Positions 1-8,986 of a stretch of DNA of 64,000 nt are shown piece after piece (within the stretch, counting starts at the first letter, position 1; every line of letters begins with the position of its first letter). Position numbers and translations under genes: made by a program. The notes beneath the pieces were generated by a model. The model was not told the origin of the DNA. It saw only the letters and a program-made list of their open reading frames with translations, and made no database searches. The DNA is taken from the NCBI GenBank assembly GCA_016282915.1, contig JAEELW010000082.1, forward strand, positions 1-64,000. The letters are read 5' to 3'. The DNA comes from Lachnospiraceae bacterium (GTDB lineage Bacteria; Bacillota; Clostridia; Lachnospirales; Lachnospiraceae).

Positions 1-196
1 ATGGATGGCGGATCAAGTGCACGAGTGCAGGGATGCACGCCGTGCACGGCCCGGGAGACGAAAGTATCCTGCCCCGAATGCGTAATAAAAGCCAGCCGAA
101 TGCAGAAGCGGAGTCAATGGCCCTGCACGGTAGCCGCTGAACCCGATCGCTTACCGCGGCTGTCCGTACAGGGACAGATGACGGAGCGCCGCCACA

Positions 197-994
197 CTAC
201 ATACGCCGCACACTGGCTCTCCAGGCCCAGCCGCAGAGATAAAAGAAGCTGCGGAAGGGATTCAGTTTTTCCTGCTTCCGGTAAAGCCGCCAGATGCGCT
301 GCACGGCTTTGAACTTGTTGGAGGAAAGGGAATGGGCCGGCCTGCGGTAGACTACGAGGCGTGCGTCGAGACCGCGTGCCGTCACGCCGCTGCGGAGGAT
401 CTGCCACCAGCAGGCGGTATCTTCGCTCTCCACATCCGGCATATGCACGATGCGCCGCCCCAGTTTTTTCAGATCCAGCAGGACCGTGGAGGTGAAGATC
501 ACCGTACGGCTCAGCGCATGGGCGTAATCCAGGGAGGAGGGCGCATGCACCACCTTCCCGGTGCCTTTGGCGTTCTCGTCGCCGAATTCGTAGGAAGTAA
601 AAACAAAGGACGCATCCTGCTTCTTCATGAAGCGGAGCGTCCGTTTCAGTTTCTCCTCAAGCCACAGGTCGTCCGCATCCAGAAAGGCTAGATAACGCCC
701 TTTGGCCGTGTCGATCCCGGCATTTCTCGCATTGGCCGCACCATGCTTTCCTTCGTTGACCAGGGTGCGTATGCGTGTATCTTCCGCCGCCAGCTCTTTC
801 ATGAGCGCGGCGCTGCCGTCCGTGCTGGCATCTTCCACCAGCAGCAGTTCAAAATTCTTATAGCTCTGGGCGAGCACGCTTTCAACCGTGCGGCGCAGAT
901 ATTTCTCCGCATTGTGCACGGGGATCACGATGCTGACCAGCTCGTCCTGCGGTGCGGGAGCGGCCGGCTGCTGTTTCGCCTTTGTTCCCATCAA
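197..994 (-). CDS. Family 2 glycosyltransferase
   Basis: Predicted GT-A fold glycosyltransferase that moves a sugar from a nucleotide-sugar donor during cell-surface polysaccharide assembly. The N-terminal third has the GT2 signature ([10 protein letters not shown] at about residues 21-30) and the metal-binding DADD at residues 106-109. The last 30 residues are basic and aromatic, which suggests membrane association. Its start overlaps the stop of the GDP-fucose synthase gene by 4 bp (ATGA), so the two are translationally coupled and probably work in one polysaccharide pathway. The acceptor and donor cannot be read from the sequence; a fucosyl donor is a guess from the neighbour. At 265 residues it is a normal length for a short GT2. 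Confidence 0.88.
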   Translation of the reverse strand: MMGTKAKQQPAAPAPQDELVSIVIPVHNAEKYLRRTVESVLAQSYKNFELLLVEDASTDGSAALMKELAAEDTRIRTLVNEGKHGAANARNAGIDTAKGRYLAFLDADDLWLEEKLKRTLRFMKKQDASFVFTSYEFGDENAKGTGKVVHAPSSLDYAHALSRTVIFTSTVLLDLKKLGRRIVHMPDVESEDTACWWQILRSGVTARGLDARLVVYRRPAHSLSSNKFKAVQRIWRLYRKQEKLNPFRSFFYLCGWAWRASVRRM

Positions 995-1950
995 CGGGCT
1001 CCCATGCGCGCGTTGTCGATATTTTCGCGAAACCAGTCGTAAGCCAGCTTCACGCCTTCTTCAAGCTCGATCTTGTGCCGGAAGCCCATGGCATGGAGCT
1101 TGCTCACATCGCAGAGCTTGCGGGGCGTGCCGTCGGGCATGCTGCTGTTCCAGACGATCTCGCCTTCATAGCCCACGGTCTTTTTCACCAGCTCGGCCAG
1201 CTCGCGTATCGTCAGTTCTTTTCCGGTTCCGATATTGACATGCTCTTCACCGTCGTAATTTTCCAAAAGGAATACGCAGGCGTCCGCCATATCGTCCACA
1301 TACAGGAACTCGCGGAGCGGTGAACCCGTGCCCCAGAGCTCCACGGAAGGTGCTCCCGAGATCTTGGCCTCGTGGAATTTCCGGATCATGGCCGGCAGAA
1401 CGTGGGAACCCTGCAGCTCATAATTGTCCCGGGGGCCGTACAGATTGGTGGGCATGCAGCTGATGAAATCGTCGCCGTACTGGCGCTTGTAAAACTTGCA
1501 CATCTCCAGACCGGAGATCTTGGCGATGGCATAAGCTTCATTCGTTTCTTCCAGGGGCCCCGTGAGCAGTGCGCTCTCGGGTATGGGCTGGGGCGCCATC
1601 CGCGGATAGATGCAGCTGCTGCCCAGGAAGAGCAGCTTCTTTACCCCGTACTGATGGCAGCAGTGGATCACGTTACACTGGATCTGCATGTTATAATAAG
1701 CAAATTCCGCCGGCGCCGTGTTGTTGGCATTGATGCCGCCCACCTTGGCCGCCGCCAGGACCACCACATCCGGCTTCTCGGAAGCAAAGAATTTCCGTAC
1801 CGCTGCCTGCTCCGTCAGATCCATCTCCGCATGTGTGCGTCCGATGATGTTTGTATACCCGTGACGTTCCAGGGAACGTACGATCGCACTCCCGACCAGC
1901 CCGCGATGCCCTGCGACGTATACTTTATCATTTTTTTCCGCTTTCGCCAT
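991..1950 (-). CDS. fcl: GDP-L-fucose synthase
   Basis: Extended short-chain dehydrogenase that converts GDP-4-keto-6-deoxymannose to GDP-L-fucose by epimerisation and NADPH reduction in the cytoplasm. The Rossmann motif GHRGLVG lies at residues 14-20 and the catalytic Tyr and Lys at 140 and 144 (YAIAK). Family hallmarks such as AAAKVGGI and the LGSSCIYP segment are present. The length of 319 fits the family. An AAGGAGG ribosome site lies 10 bases before the ATG. The usual partner, GDP-mannose 4,6-dehydratase, is not in the window. It is translationally coupled to the downstream glycosyltransferase. Confidence 0.93.
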   Translation of the reverse strand: MAKAEKNDKVYVAGHRGLVGSAIVRSLERHGYTNIIGRTHAEMDLTEQAAVRKFFASEKPDVVVLAAAKVGGINANNTAPAEFAYYNMQIQCNVIHCCHQYGVKKLLFLGSSCIYPRMAPQPIPESALLTGPLEETNEAYAIAKISGLEMCKFYKRQYGDDFISCMPTNLYGPRDNYELQGSHVLPAMIRKFHEAKISGAPSVELWGTGSPLREFLYVDDMADACVFLLENYDGEEHVNIGTGKELTIRELAELVKKTVGYEGEIVWNSSMPDGTPRKLCDVSKLHAMGFRHKIELEEGVKLAYDWFRENIDNARMGAR

Positions 1951-1965
1951 CTTTGATAAACCTCC

Positions 1966-1994
1966 TTGCGTTTTCAGCGACTAACCGATATAAT
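1966..1994 (+). promoter_or_regulatory. Sigma-A-type promoter abutting a start codon
   Basis: A perfect TATAAT at 1989-1994 is preceded, after exactly 17 bp, by TTGCGT at 1966-1971. Transcription would start about 6-8 bases downstream, at or next to the ATG at 2001. That leaves no room for a ribosome site. The same TTGCGT/17/TATAAT arrangement occurs upstream of the HPr gene in this window. Confidence 0.6.
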
Positions 1995-2000
1995 ATCTCT

Positions 2001-2477
2001 ATGCGTTATCTGAATGAATTATTTCACAACCCCATCCTTATGTCCGCCGTTTCTGCCTGGTTTGTGGCGCAGATCCTGAAAACCATACTCCATACTGCCC
2101 TCACCAGGAGTTTTAATGCCGAGCGTCTGATCGGCACCGGCGGTATGCCCAGTTCCCATTCCGCTACCGTTACCGGTCTGGCCACTGCGGTATTTCTCAA
2201 ATGCGGACCGGGTTCCGTGGAATTTGCCCTTGCCGGCGCCCTGGCGATCATCGTGATGTATGATGCTCTGGGGATAAGGCGTCAGGCAGGTAAACATGCC
2301 CAGGTACTGAACGAAATGATGGACACCATGGAAAAGATGGAACAGGTGGACTGGAATACCCTTTCCCCGGATGACCGTCTGAAAGAGTTTCTGGGACATA
2401 CGCCCCTTCAGGTCGCCGCCGGCGTCATCGTCGGTGTCCTGATGGCGATCCTTATGTGTGTGAAGGTGTTCCGTTAA
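2001..2477 (+). CDS. Divergent PAP2-family (DUF212) membrane protein
   Basis: Small integral membrane protein of 158 residues in the acid phosphatase/vanadium haloperoxidase-related DUF212 family; its cellular role is not established. The GTGGMPSSHSATVTG segment (about residues 40-54) keeps the PAP2-like SxxxH phosphate-binding residues, and ALGIRRQAGKHA is a second conserved block. There are about four hydrophobic segments. The ATG at 2001 matches the usual start of the family; the reading frame is open further upstream but holds no family sequence there. There is no Shine-Dalgarno sequence, and the TATAAT sits 6 bases before the ATG. It converges with the downstream rfbD, overlapping it by 26 bp. 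Confidence 0.85.
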   Translation: MRYLNELFHNPILMSAVSAWFVAQILKTILHTALTRSFNAERLIGTGGMPSSHSATVTGLATAVFLKCGPGSVEFALAGALAIIVMYDALGIRRQAGKHAQVLNEMMDTMEKMEQVDWNTLSPDDRLKEFLGHTPLQVAAGVIVGVLMAILMCVKVFR

Positions 2478-3315
2478 GATATTCCGCGATCGCGTCTTTC
2501 CAGTCTTTAAAACGAAATCCCGTATTCAGACGGAACATCCGTTTTTCCAGCGCAGAATAGGAAGGCCTGTCTGCCGATGCCGGAAAACGCTTTTTGTATT
2601 CCTGTGAAGAAATACGCTCCACCTTTGTGTCCAGTCCTTTCAGGCGAAAGATCTCTTCTGCAAAATCCGCCCAGCTGCAGATACCCTCGCAAGTACCGTG
2701 GTAGATCCCGTATTCCTCCGTCGGGAGCAGGGTGAGGATCGCCCTTGCCAGCTCCATCGCCGAAGTGGGATTTCCCAGCTGGTCATCCACGATGCCGATG
2801 GAATCGTGTTTTTCCGCCAGCGCGAGCATGGTGCGGACGAAGTTCTTTCCTTCCCCGTACAGCCAGGCCGTACGCACGATGAACCAGCGTTCCGCAAACT
2901 GCTGCACAAAGATCTCCCCGGCCAGCTTGCTGCGTCCGTAGGCACTGCGGGGCGCCGGCGTATCGTACTCCGTGCAGGGCACGGTCCCGTTTCCCGGGAA
3001 GACATAATCGGTGGAGATATGAACGAGCTTCGCGCCGTATTTGCGCGAAGCGATCGCAAGATTCCTGGGTCCGATGGCGTTGATCCGGAAAGCCCCGTCC
3101 TCATCGGCTTCACAGCCGTCCACATTGGTGGCCGCGGCACAGTTAACGATCACATCCGGCTTCTGCTGCGCGACATAGGCCTGCACGGCATCCAGCTTTG
3201 TGATGTCCAGATCCTGCACATCCGTTCCCAGATATTCGTATTCATCATTGTTTTCCGTGAGCGCCAAAAGCGCCCTGCCCAGCTGTCCGTTGCAGCCGGT
3301 CACCATCATACGCAT
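2452..3315 (-). CDS. rfbD: dTDP-4-dehydrorhamnose reductase
   Basis: NAD(P)H-dependent reductase for the last step of dTDP-L-rhamnose synthesis, the activated sugar for cell-wall and capsule polysaccharides. The N-terminal nucleotide-binding motif GCNGQLG lies at residues 7-13, and the catalytic Tyr/Lys pair at 126 and 130 (YGRSK). HISTDYVFPG is another family block. The length of 287 is normal. It starts 4 bases after the leuA stop on the same strand, so it is probably cotranscribed with HPr and leuA. The other rhamnose genes (rfbA, rfbB, rfbC) are not in the window, which is unusual for this pathway. Its 3' end overlaps the oppositely oriented DUF212 gene. Confidence 0.92.
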   Translation of the reverse strand: MRMMVTGCNGQLGRALLALTENNDEYEYLGTDVQDLDITKLDAVQAYVAQQKPDVIVNCAAATNVDGCEADEDGAFRINAIGPRNLAIASRKYGAKLVHISTDYVFPGNGTVPCTEYDTPAPRSAYGRSKLAGEIFVQQFAERWFIVRTAWLYGEGKNFVRTMLALAEKHDSIGIVDDQLGNPTSAMELARAILTLLPTEEYGIYHGTCEGICSWADFAEEIFRLKGLDTKVERISSQEYKKRFPASADRPSYSALEKRMFRLNTGFRFKDWKDAIAEYLNGTPSHT

Positions 3316-3319
3316 GCTC

Positions 3320-4996
3320 TCAGTCCCCCAGATGCAGGCGGTTCAGCGCGGAAAAGATGGCACGCACAGAAGCCCTGGTGATATTGGAACTCACGCCCAC
3401 GCCATAAGTCACGTCGCCGCTGTCCTCGTTCAGCAGATGGATATAGGCAGCCGCCTGGGAATTGGCGCCGCTCTGCAGAGCGTGCTCCTCGTAGTCCAGG
3501 ATGCGGATCTTGATGCCAAAGGTCTCGCGCAGACCGCGCTGTACCGCATCCAGAGGACCGTTGCCCACGGCGTCAAAGGTCTTTTCCACGTCATGATCCG
3601 TATAAGTCACATGCACGCCGGTATCGAAATCCGATTCCGTCTCTCCGGACAGATCGTCCACACGGAGCTTGCGGAAATGGATGGGCTCGTTCTTTTTGAG
3701 ATATTCCTCGCGGAATTTATCCATCACGGTCTCGGGCGAGACTTCACCCTGCTTCTCGGAAAGCGCCTGGATCACATCCGCAAATTCCCTCTGCATGGGC
3801 TTGGGAAGCTTGAAGCCGAAGTAGCTTTCCATGACAAAGGCTACGCCGCCCTTGCCGGACTGGGAATTGATACGCACGATGGGTTCGTATTCCCGTCCGA
3901 TATCCGCCGGGTCGATGGTAAGATAAGGTACCTGCCAGATCTCGCTGCCCCGGGACTGCATCGCATGCACGCCCTTGTTGATCGCATCCTGGTGAGAACC
4001 GGAAAATGCGGTAAACACCAGCTTGCCGGCATAAGGATGGCGGGGATGGATGGGGATCTTGCAGCAGCGCTCGTAAAGCTCGATGGCTTCGTTCACATTA
4101 TCCAGCGCCAGGCCGCAGTCGATGCCCTGCGAGAACATATTATAGGCAAGATTCACGATATCCACGTTTCCGGTACGTTCACCGTTTCCGAAGAGTGTCC
4201 CCTCGATACGGTCCGCACCCGCAAGCAGGGAAAGCTCCGCAGCCGCCACGCCCGTCCCCCGGTCATTGTGGGGATGCACGCTCAACACGACCGCGTCACG
4301 CTTGTGCAGATGCTTGCTCATATATTCGATACGGTCCGCAAAAACATTGGGTGTGGTCATCTCCACCGTGCTGGGCAGGTTGATGATCATGGGATGCTCC
4401 GGATCGGGATCCCACAGATCGATCACCGCATTGCACACCTCCAGTGCATAATCCAGTTCCGTTCCGGTAAAGCTTTCGGGAGAGTACTCCAGCGTAAGCT
4501 CACCGTCATATTCCTTCCGGTGATCCATCACCATGCGCGTTCCCTTCAGGGCGATCTCCTTCACCTCTTCGCGGCTCGCGTTGAACACCACATCCCGCTG
4601 CAGCGTGGAAGTGGAATTGTAGATATGCATGATGGCGGATTTTGTTCCCTGTATCGCCTCAAAACTGCGGATGATCTGCTCCTCACGGCACTGTGCCAGC
4701 ACCTGTACCTTCACATCATCCGGGATCATCTTCCGATCCACAAGCTGTCTCAGGAAATCATATTCGATCTGGCTCGCTGCGGGAAATCCCACTTCGATCT
4801 CGTGAAAGCCCAGCTTCACCAGATAATTGAAAAATTCGATCTTTTCCGAAACGATCATCGGATCGATCAGGGCCTGGTTTCCGTCTCTCAGGTCCACACT
4901 GCACCAGACCGGTGCTTTTTCGATCTCCCTGTCCGGCCAGGTCCGTTCAGGATAACGGTCCACCGGCACACGCTGATAACGCTTGTAGTTTAACAT
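3320..4996 (-). CDS. leuA: 2-isopropylmalate synthase
   Basis: Condenses acetyl-CoA with 2-oxoisovalerate, the first committed step of leucine synthesis. The protein has 558 residues: an N-terminal HMGL-type TIM barrel with the catalytic DLRDGNQALIDPM block near residue 36 and the metal-binding VHPHND segment, then a C-terminal allosteric domain (last ~130 residues) that in this family binds leucine. The sequence resembles the longer LeuA2-type enzymes. It follows the HPr gene by 16 bp. No T-box or leader peptide is evident in the short gap, so any leucine control would act from the promoter upstream of HPr or on the enzyme itself. Confidence 0.94.
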   Translation of the reverse strand: MLNYKRYQRVPVDRYPERTWPDREIEKAPVWCSVDLRDGNQALIDPMIVSEKIEFFNYLVKLGFHEIEVGFPAASQIEYDFLRQLVDRKMIPDDVKVQVLAQCREEQIIRSFEAIQGTKSAIMHIYNSTSTLQRDVVFNASREEVKEIALKGTRMVMDHRKEYDGELTLEYSPESFTGTELDYALEVCNAVIDLWDPDPEHPMIINLPSTVEMTTPNVFADRIEYMSKHLHKRDAVVLSVHPHNDRGTGVAAAELSLLAGADRIEGTLFGNGERTGNVDIVNLAYNMFSQGIDCGLALDNVNEAIELYERCCKIPIHPRHPYAGKLVFTAFSGSHQDAINKGVHAMQSRGSEIWQVPYLTIDPADIGREYEPIVRINSQSGKGGVAFVMESYFGFKLPKPMQREFADVIQALSEKQGEVSPETVMDKFREEYLKKNEPIHFRKLRVDDLSGETESDFDTGVHVTYTDHDVEKTFDAVGNGPLDAVQRGLRETFGIKIRILDYEEHALQSGANSQAAAYIHLLNEDSGDVTYGVGVSSNITRASVRAIFSALNRLHLGD

Positions 4997-5012
4997 TGCC
5001 TTGTCCTCTTTT

Positions 5013-5282
5013 TCAGCTTTCTTCTCCCAGTCCGCTTTCTACAGCCTTAACCAGGCATTCCAGTGCTTCTTCTTCGTCTTCGCCTTCGCAGATAAATTCC
5101 ACTTCATCCCCGCATTTCACGCAGGCCCCCAGCACACTCAGCACGCTCTTTGCATTGGCGATATTATCCCTGAAGCTGAAGGTAGTCGAAGAGCGAAACT
5201 TCATTGCTTCCTTGCACAGATTGCCCGCAGGACGCAGATGCAGACCGGTCGGATTTTTGATGGTTACCCTCTGTCGTACCAT
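5013..5282 (-). CDS. ptsH: HPr family phosphocarrier protein
   Basis: Small phosphocarrier of 89 residues. The PEP-phosphorylated His15 is present in GLHLRPAG (canonical GLHARPA, here with Leu at 16), followed by Arg17. Ser46, the target of HPr kinase in Firmicutes, is present in the AKS segment (residues 44-46). It could therefore act in sugar uptake by the PTS and in catabolite control, or be a Crh-like paralogue; with His15 present, HPr is the better reading. GGAGG precedes the ATG by 7 bases. It is not next to ptsI but upstream of leuA, an unusual location that leaves the symbol somewhat uncertain. Confidence 0.8.
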   Translation of the reverse strand: MVRQRVTIKNPTGLHLRPAGNLCKEAMKFRSSTTFSFRDNIANAKSVLSVLGACVKCGDEVEFICEGEDEEEALECLVKAVESGLGEES

Positions 5283-5392
5283 AACATAACCTCCGTTCCA
5301 TTACATAGTTTTGAACCCCTAACCCCAATAATTCCTTAAAACCGTATTCATATATTCCCGGACGCGATCCTCATGCACGTCTAAGAAAGTTT

Positions 5393-5421
5393 ATTATAGC
5401 ATTTCTATCATAAATACGCAA
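5393..5421 (-). promoter_or_regulatory. Promoter for the HPr-leuA-rfbD transcript
   Basis: On the minus strand, TTGCGT (5416-5421) and TATAAT (5393-5398) are separated by 17 bp. This would give a 5' leader of about 100 nt before the HPr start. It sits directly after the glmM stop, so HPr-leuA-rfbD can be transcribed apart from cdaA-glmM. Confidence 0.6.
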
Positions 5422-5424
5422 GTT

Positions 5425-6774
5425 TCAGAGCACCGTCCTCGTGATCAGCGCCGCAAGCTTCTTTGCCTCCTCGCTGATCTCGGCCTGATTCTTGCCTTCG
5501 ATCATCACACGTACCAGCGGCTCGGTCCCGGAAGGACGGATGAGCACGCGTCCCTCTCCCGCAAAACGCTCTTCCAGAGCGGCAATGGCGCCTGCGATCT
5601 CGGGATAATCCATATAGCTTTCCTTTTTGTGGTTCGGCACCTTGGCATTGACCAGGGCCTGCGGCAGCACCTCCATGATGGATGCCAGTTCGGAAAGCTT
5701 CTTTCCGGTATTCTTCATCACCTCCAGCAGGTGAAGCGCGGAAAGCAGGCCGTCACCGGTGGTATTTTCATCCAGGAAGATGATATGGCCGGACTGTTCA
5801 CCGCCCAGATTGGCACCGATCTCCCGCATACGTTCCAGCACATAGCGGTCACCCACGCGGGTCTGCTCGATATTGATGCCATGCTCCTTTGCCATCAGCG
5901 TAAAGCCCAGGTTGCTCATCACCGTAACGATGATGCGGTTGTCCTTCAGGCTCCCGTTCTCTTTCATATAATTGCCGATGATGGCCATGATCTGGTCGCC
6001 GTCTACCAGGTGACCGTTCTCATCCACGGCCAGACAGCGGTCGGCATCGCCGTCAAAGGCAAGGCCCAGATCGGCTTTTTCATAGACCACCCTGCCCTGC
6101 AGTTCCTCCATATGCGTGGATCCGCAGTTGGCATTGATGTTCACGCCGTCCGGATTGTTGTGGATGGGGATCACGGTGGCGCCCAGCCTGCGCAGGGCCT
6201 CTACGGAAGTATAATGGGATGCGCCTTCCGCACAGTCCACCACCACTTTCAGATCTTTCAGTTCCACGGGAACCGCGTTTACCGAATGATTGATATAGTC
6301 CTCACGTGCCTCCATCCGGTACTGTATCCGTCCGATGCGGCTGCCTGTGACAAACTCCACGCCCTGCATGCCCTTACGGATATAGGCTTCGATCTCGTCC
6401 TCCAGCGCATCCGGCAGCTTGTAGCCGTCGCCGTCAAAAAACTTGATCCCGTTAAACTCCACGGGATTGTGGGATGCCGAGATCACAACCCCCGCATCCA
6501 CACGGTATCTCTTCGTCAGATAAGCCACCGCCGGCGTGGGAACAACGCCCACATATACCGCATTGGCACCCACCGAGCACACGCCGGCCATCAGTGCATG
6601 TGCCAGCATATCTCCGGAGATCCTGGTATCACAGCCCACCATGATCGTAGGTTTGTGATCCTTTTCGCGCGTGAGCACGGTAGCGCCCGCCTGTCCCAGC
6701 TGCATCGCCAGAAGCGGTGAGAGCTCGTCATTTGCCACACCCCTCACTCCGTCTGTTCCGAACAATCTGCCCAT
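5425..6774 (-). CDS. glmM: Phosphoglucosamine mutase
   Basis: Interconverts glucosamine-6-phosphate and glucosamine-1-phosphate on the path to UDP-GlcNAc and peptidoglycan. The start MGRLFGTDGVRG and the phosphoserine loop ISASHNP (active Ser101) are typical, as are the metal-binding DGDADR block and the C-terminal phosphate-binding RPSGTEPLVRV. At 449 residues it is the standard length. It is downstream of cdaA and cdaR in the order conserved across Firmicutes, where GlmM is known to bind and down-regulate CdaA. The gap to cdaR is 15 bp, so one operon is expected. Confidence 0.96.
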   Translation of the reverse strand: MGRLFGTDGVRGVANDELSPLLAMQLGQAGATVLTREKDHKPTIMVGCDTRISGDMLAHALMAGVCSVGANAVYVGVVPTPAVAYLTKRYRVDAGVVISASHNPVEFNGIKFFDGDGYKLPDALEDEIEAYIRKGMQGVEFVTGSRIGRIQYRMEAREDYINHSVNAVPVELKDLKVVVDCAEGASHYTSVEALRRLGATVIPIHNNPDGVNINANCGSTHMEELQGRVVYEKADLGLAFDGDADRCLAVDENGHLVDGDQIMAIIGNYMKENGSLKDNRIIVTVMSNLGFTLMAKEHGINIEQTRVGDRYVLERMREIGANLGGEQSGHIIFLDENTTGDGLLSALHLLEVMKNTGKKLSELASIMEVLPQALVNAKVPNHKKESYMDYPEIAGAIAALEERFAGEGRVLIRPSGTEPLVRVMIEGKNQAEISEEAKKLAALITRTVL

Positions 6775-6789
6775 TTCTTTCCGCTCCTT

Positions 6790-8109
6790 TTACAGATCCG
6801 TGATCTTTGTCAATCTTACATCCACATAATACTTCTCTGTGGTCTCCACTCCGTCAGGCAGTCCCAAATCCACCTCGATCTGGAAGATTCCGTCCTCCGC
6901 TTCCCTGTTATGGGATTCGAGGAACTCACCCACATCGATGCTGCCCTTGATCTTTTTACCGTCCACAGTCTTGATATCCTTATCCACGCCACGGACCTTT
7001 ACCACAAGATTTACAAGCCTGCGCCCGCCGTCGCCGCCCTCACCGTCGGTAAGAAGCAGCACTTCGCCGTCAAAACCGTCCGGCAGATTGCTGAGCATCA
7101 GGTTGCGGATCGGCACGCTGATCTCCTTCTCGATCAGCTTTTCGATGGTCACGGACACGTTTACCGTTCCGTCAAAATCGGATTCGTCATCCAGCACCAG
7201 ACGGATGCCGTCCGGCAGGTATTCCTTCAGATTCAGCGTTCTGGTCAGGGACTCGCTTTCTCCTTCCACCGAGATCTCGGCCGAAGGCACCGTCACCTGG
7301 GAGATACCGTTCAGTATGCTGCTGCGTCCGCAGATCGTCACTTCCCTGCGGTCCGCCACCGGTCCGGCCGAAACCTTATAACCTTCGGCGGGCTTTCCGG
7401 AAATATTATAGTTCACACCGACGGTTTTATACGGCAGTATCTCTACCCCGACGTTGATCGAAGAGATATTGGTCTTCAGGTTATCGTGTTTTACGATATT
7501 CCCGTTTTTGTCATACAGATTGATATCCGCGCTGGTGCTCAGATCGTTGGTCCGTCCGGCGATACTGACGCTGCATTCGGCCTTGGCGATGGTGTTCACC
7601 ACCGATTCCGGACCGCTCACCCGTACCGAGTTCTGGTTCTGCGTGATATTTCCGACTACATAACCCTCTGCGGGCTCCCCCGTAGGCGCTATGTTGACCG
7701 TCATCGGGATCTCTTTCAGATTTTCCACAGACAGCTCCAGCTGATCCCTGCTCTGCCAGATACTGTCCAGCTGGTCGTTACTCTTGTTTGTATAAACCTT
7801 GATCTTTACATTATTCAGATAGGACAGTTCTTCCATATCCGCAACGGCCCGGATATTTTCATAGCTCAGTGTCTCCAGTATGGAACGGGGGCCGCGGATC
7901 TCCACGTCGATGACGTTCGTATTGTTGATCACCTCGTATACTTTTCCCTTTTCGGTCAGTTTATCCCCGTTTAAAAGCTCGACCCGCACCCCGCTGTAGG
8001 AGGTGGAACCGATAGGATCCGCGTAATTCACCACGATCAGCCACAGAACGAAGGCGATCAGCAGTGAAAGCAGCTTAAGACCGATATTACTGGTCAGCCT
8101 TTTCAGCAT
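6790..8109 (-). CDS. cdaR: CdaR, YbbR-domain regulator of the c-di-AMP cyclase
   Basis: Membrane-anchored extracytoplasmic protein that in other Firmicutes binds and regulates the diadenylate cyclase CdaA. One N-terminal transmembrane helix (about residues 8-27, KLLSLLIAFVLWLIVV) is followed by roughly four YbbR-like beta repeats of about 85-95 residues. The start at 8109 is chosen because AAAGGAGG lies 8 bases upstream; the frame is open for nine more codons without a better site. The gene begins inside the last codons of cdaA (23-bp overlap), which shows coupling. The total length is 439 residues. Confidence 0.9.
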   Translation of the reverse strand: MLKRLTSNIGLKLLSLLIAFVLWLIVVNYADPIGSTSYSGVRVELLNGDKLTEKGKVYEVINNTNVIDVEIRGPRSILETLSYENIRAVADMEELSYLNNVKIKVYTNKSNDQLDSIWQSRDQLELSVENLKEIPMTVNIAPTGEPAEGYVVGNITQNQNSVRVSGPESVVNTIAKAECSVSIAGRTNDLSTSADINLYDKNGNIVKHDNLKTNISSINVGVEILPYKTVGVNYNISGKPAEGYKVSAGPVADRREVTICGRSSILNGISQVTVPSAEISVEGESESLTRTLNLKEYLPDGIRLVLDDESDFDGTVNVSVTIEKLIEKEISVPIRNLMLSNLPDGFDGEVLLLTDGEGGDGGRRLVNLVVKVRGVDKDIKTVDGKKIKGSIDVGEFLESHNREAEDGIFQIEVDLGLPDGVETTEKYYVDVRLTKITDL

Positions 8110-8986
8110 CGGTATTGCCTCCTTTCTGTCCGCCAAACCAGGGCTTACGTTTTTTCTTTACTTCCTCCTGCGGCTTGTCCTGTACCAGCTCCAGCTTCTC
8201 CCGCAGACCTTCCTGGGTCAGCGCGCTGTAAAGCTTGCCTTCGTAAGCCACACTCACCTTTCCGTTTTCTTCCGAAACGATCACGGTCATGGAATCCGTA
8301 GCCTCGGAAATACCCACGCCCGCGCGGTGTCTTGTTCCCAGAGCCTTGCTCAGGTTCCGGTTGTCGGAAAGGGGAAGATAACAGGTCGCCGCCACGATAC
8401 GGTCGCCGCGGAAGATCACGGCCCCGTCATGCAGCGGTGTATTATGTTCAAAAATATTGATCAGCAGCTGGGAAGACACGGTGGCATCGATGGCGATCCC
8501 CGTTTTTTCATATTCCATCAGTGTTTCATTGCGTTCCAGCACCATCAGCGCACCGGTCTTCACCCGCCCCATGGCAAAGGAAGCCTTGACGATCTCGTCA
8601 ATGGTATGATCGGAATAACGTCCGTGGGTACGCGTACTGTCACTGTTCATCAATGAAAAAAAGATATTTTTCTGACCCAGCTGTTCCATAGCCCTGCGCA
8701 GCTCGGGCTGCAATACCACCACAATACCCAGCAGCAGCATGGACAGACCGTGCTCGGCGAGCCAGAGGATTGTAGACATATTAAAGATAGCCGCGAGCAG
8801 CAGGATACCAAGGATCACGATCATCCCTTTTAAAAGGGACCACGCCTTGGTCTTGCGCACCCAGCCCATGATCGCATACACCATAAAAGAAATGATCAGG
8901 ATCTCGACTATGTCGGTGATCCGGATCCTCGGCATACGAATGGCGGAAATATACTCTTGTACAAAACTGAGCACTTTATTTATCAT
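8087..8986 (-). CDS. cdaA: Diadenylate cyclase CdaA
   Basis: Membrane enzyme making cyclic di-AMP from two ATP, a nucleotide that controls potassium uptake, osmolyte balance and cell-wall homeostasis. Three N-terminal transmembrane helices (about residues 24-95) are followed by the DAC domain with the catalytic DGA at 187-189 and RHR at 219-221. The C-terminal tail is Lys/Glu rich. The length of 299 is slightly longer than typical CdaA. It overlaps the upstream membrane protein gene by 11 bp and the downstream cdaR by 23 bp, so translation is likely coupled through the block. Confidence 0.95.
   Translation of the reverse strand: MINKVLSFVQEYISAIRMPRIRITDIVEILIISFMVYAIMGWVRKTKAWSLLKGMIVILGILLLAAIFNMSTILWLAEHGLSMLLLGIVVVLQPELRRAMEQLGQKNIFFSLMNSDSTRTHGRYSDHTIDEIVKASFAMGRVKTGALMVLERNETLMEYEKTGIAIDATVSSQLLINIFEHNTPLHDGAVIFRGDRIVAATCYLPLSDNRNLSKALGTRHRAGVGISEATDSMTVIVSEENGKVSVAYEGKLYSALTQEGLREKLELVQDKPQEEVKKKRKPWFGGQKGGNTDAEKADQ

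Noticed and set aside
1-196. Possible gene at the left edge
   Set aside because: Frames on both strands are open here only by chance length; no motif, ribosome site or family match. The 196 bases after the glycosyltransferase stop are left without a call.
3200-4993. Plus-strand open frame of 597 codons
   Set aside because: Antisense to leuA and rfbD, both strongly supported.
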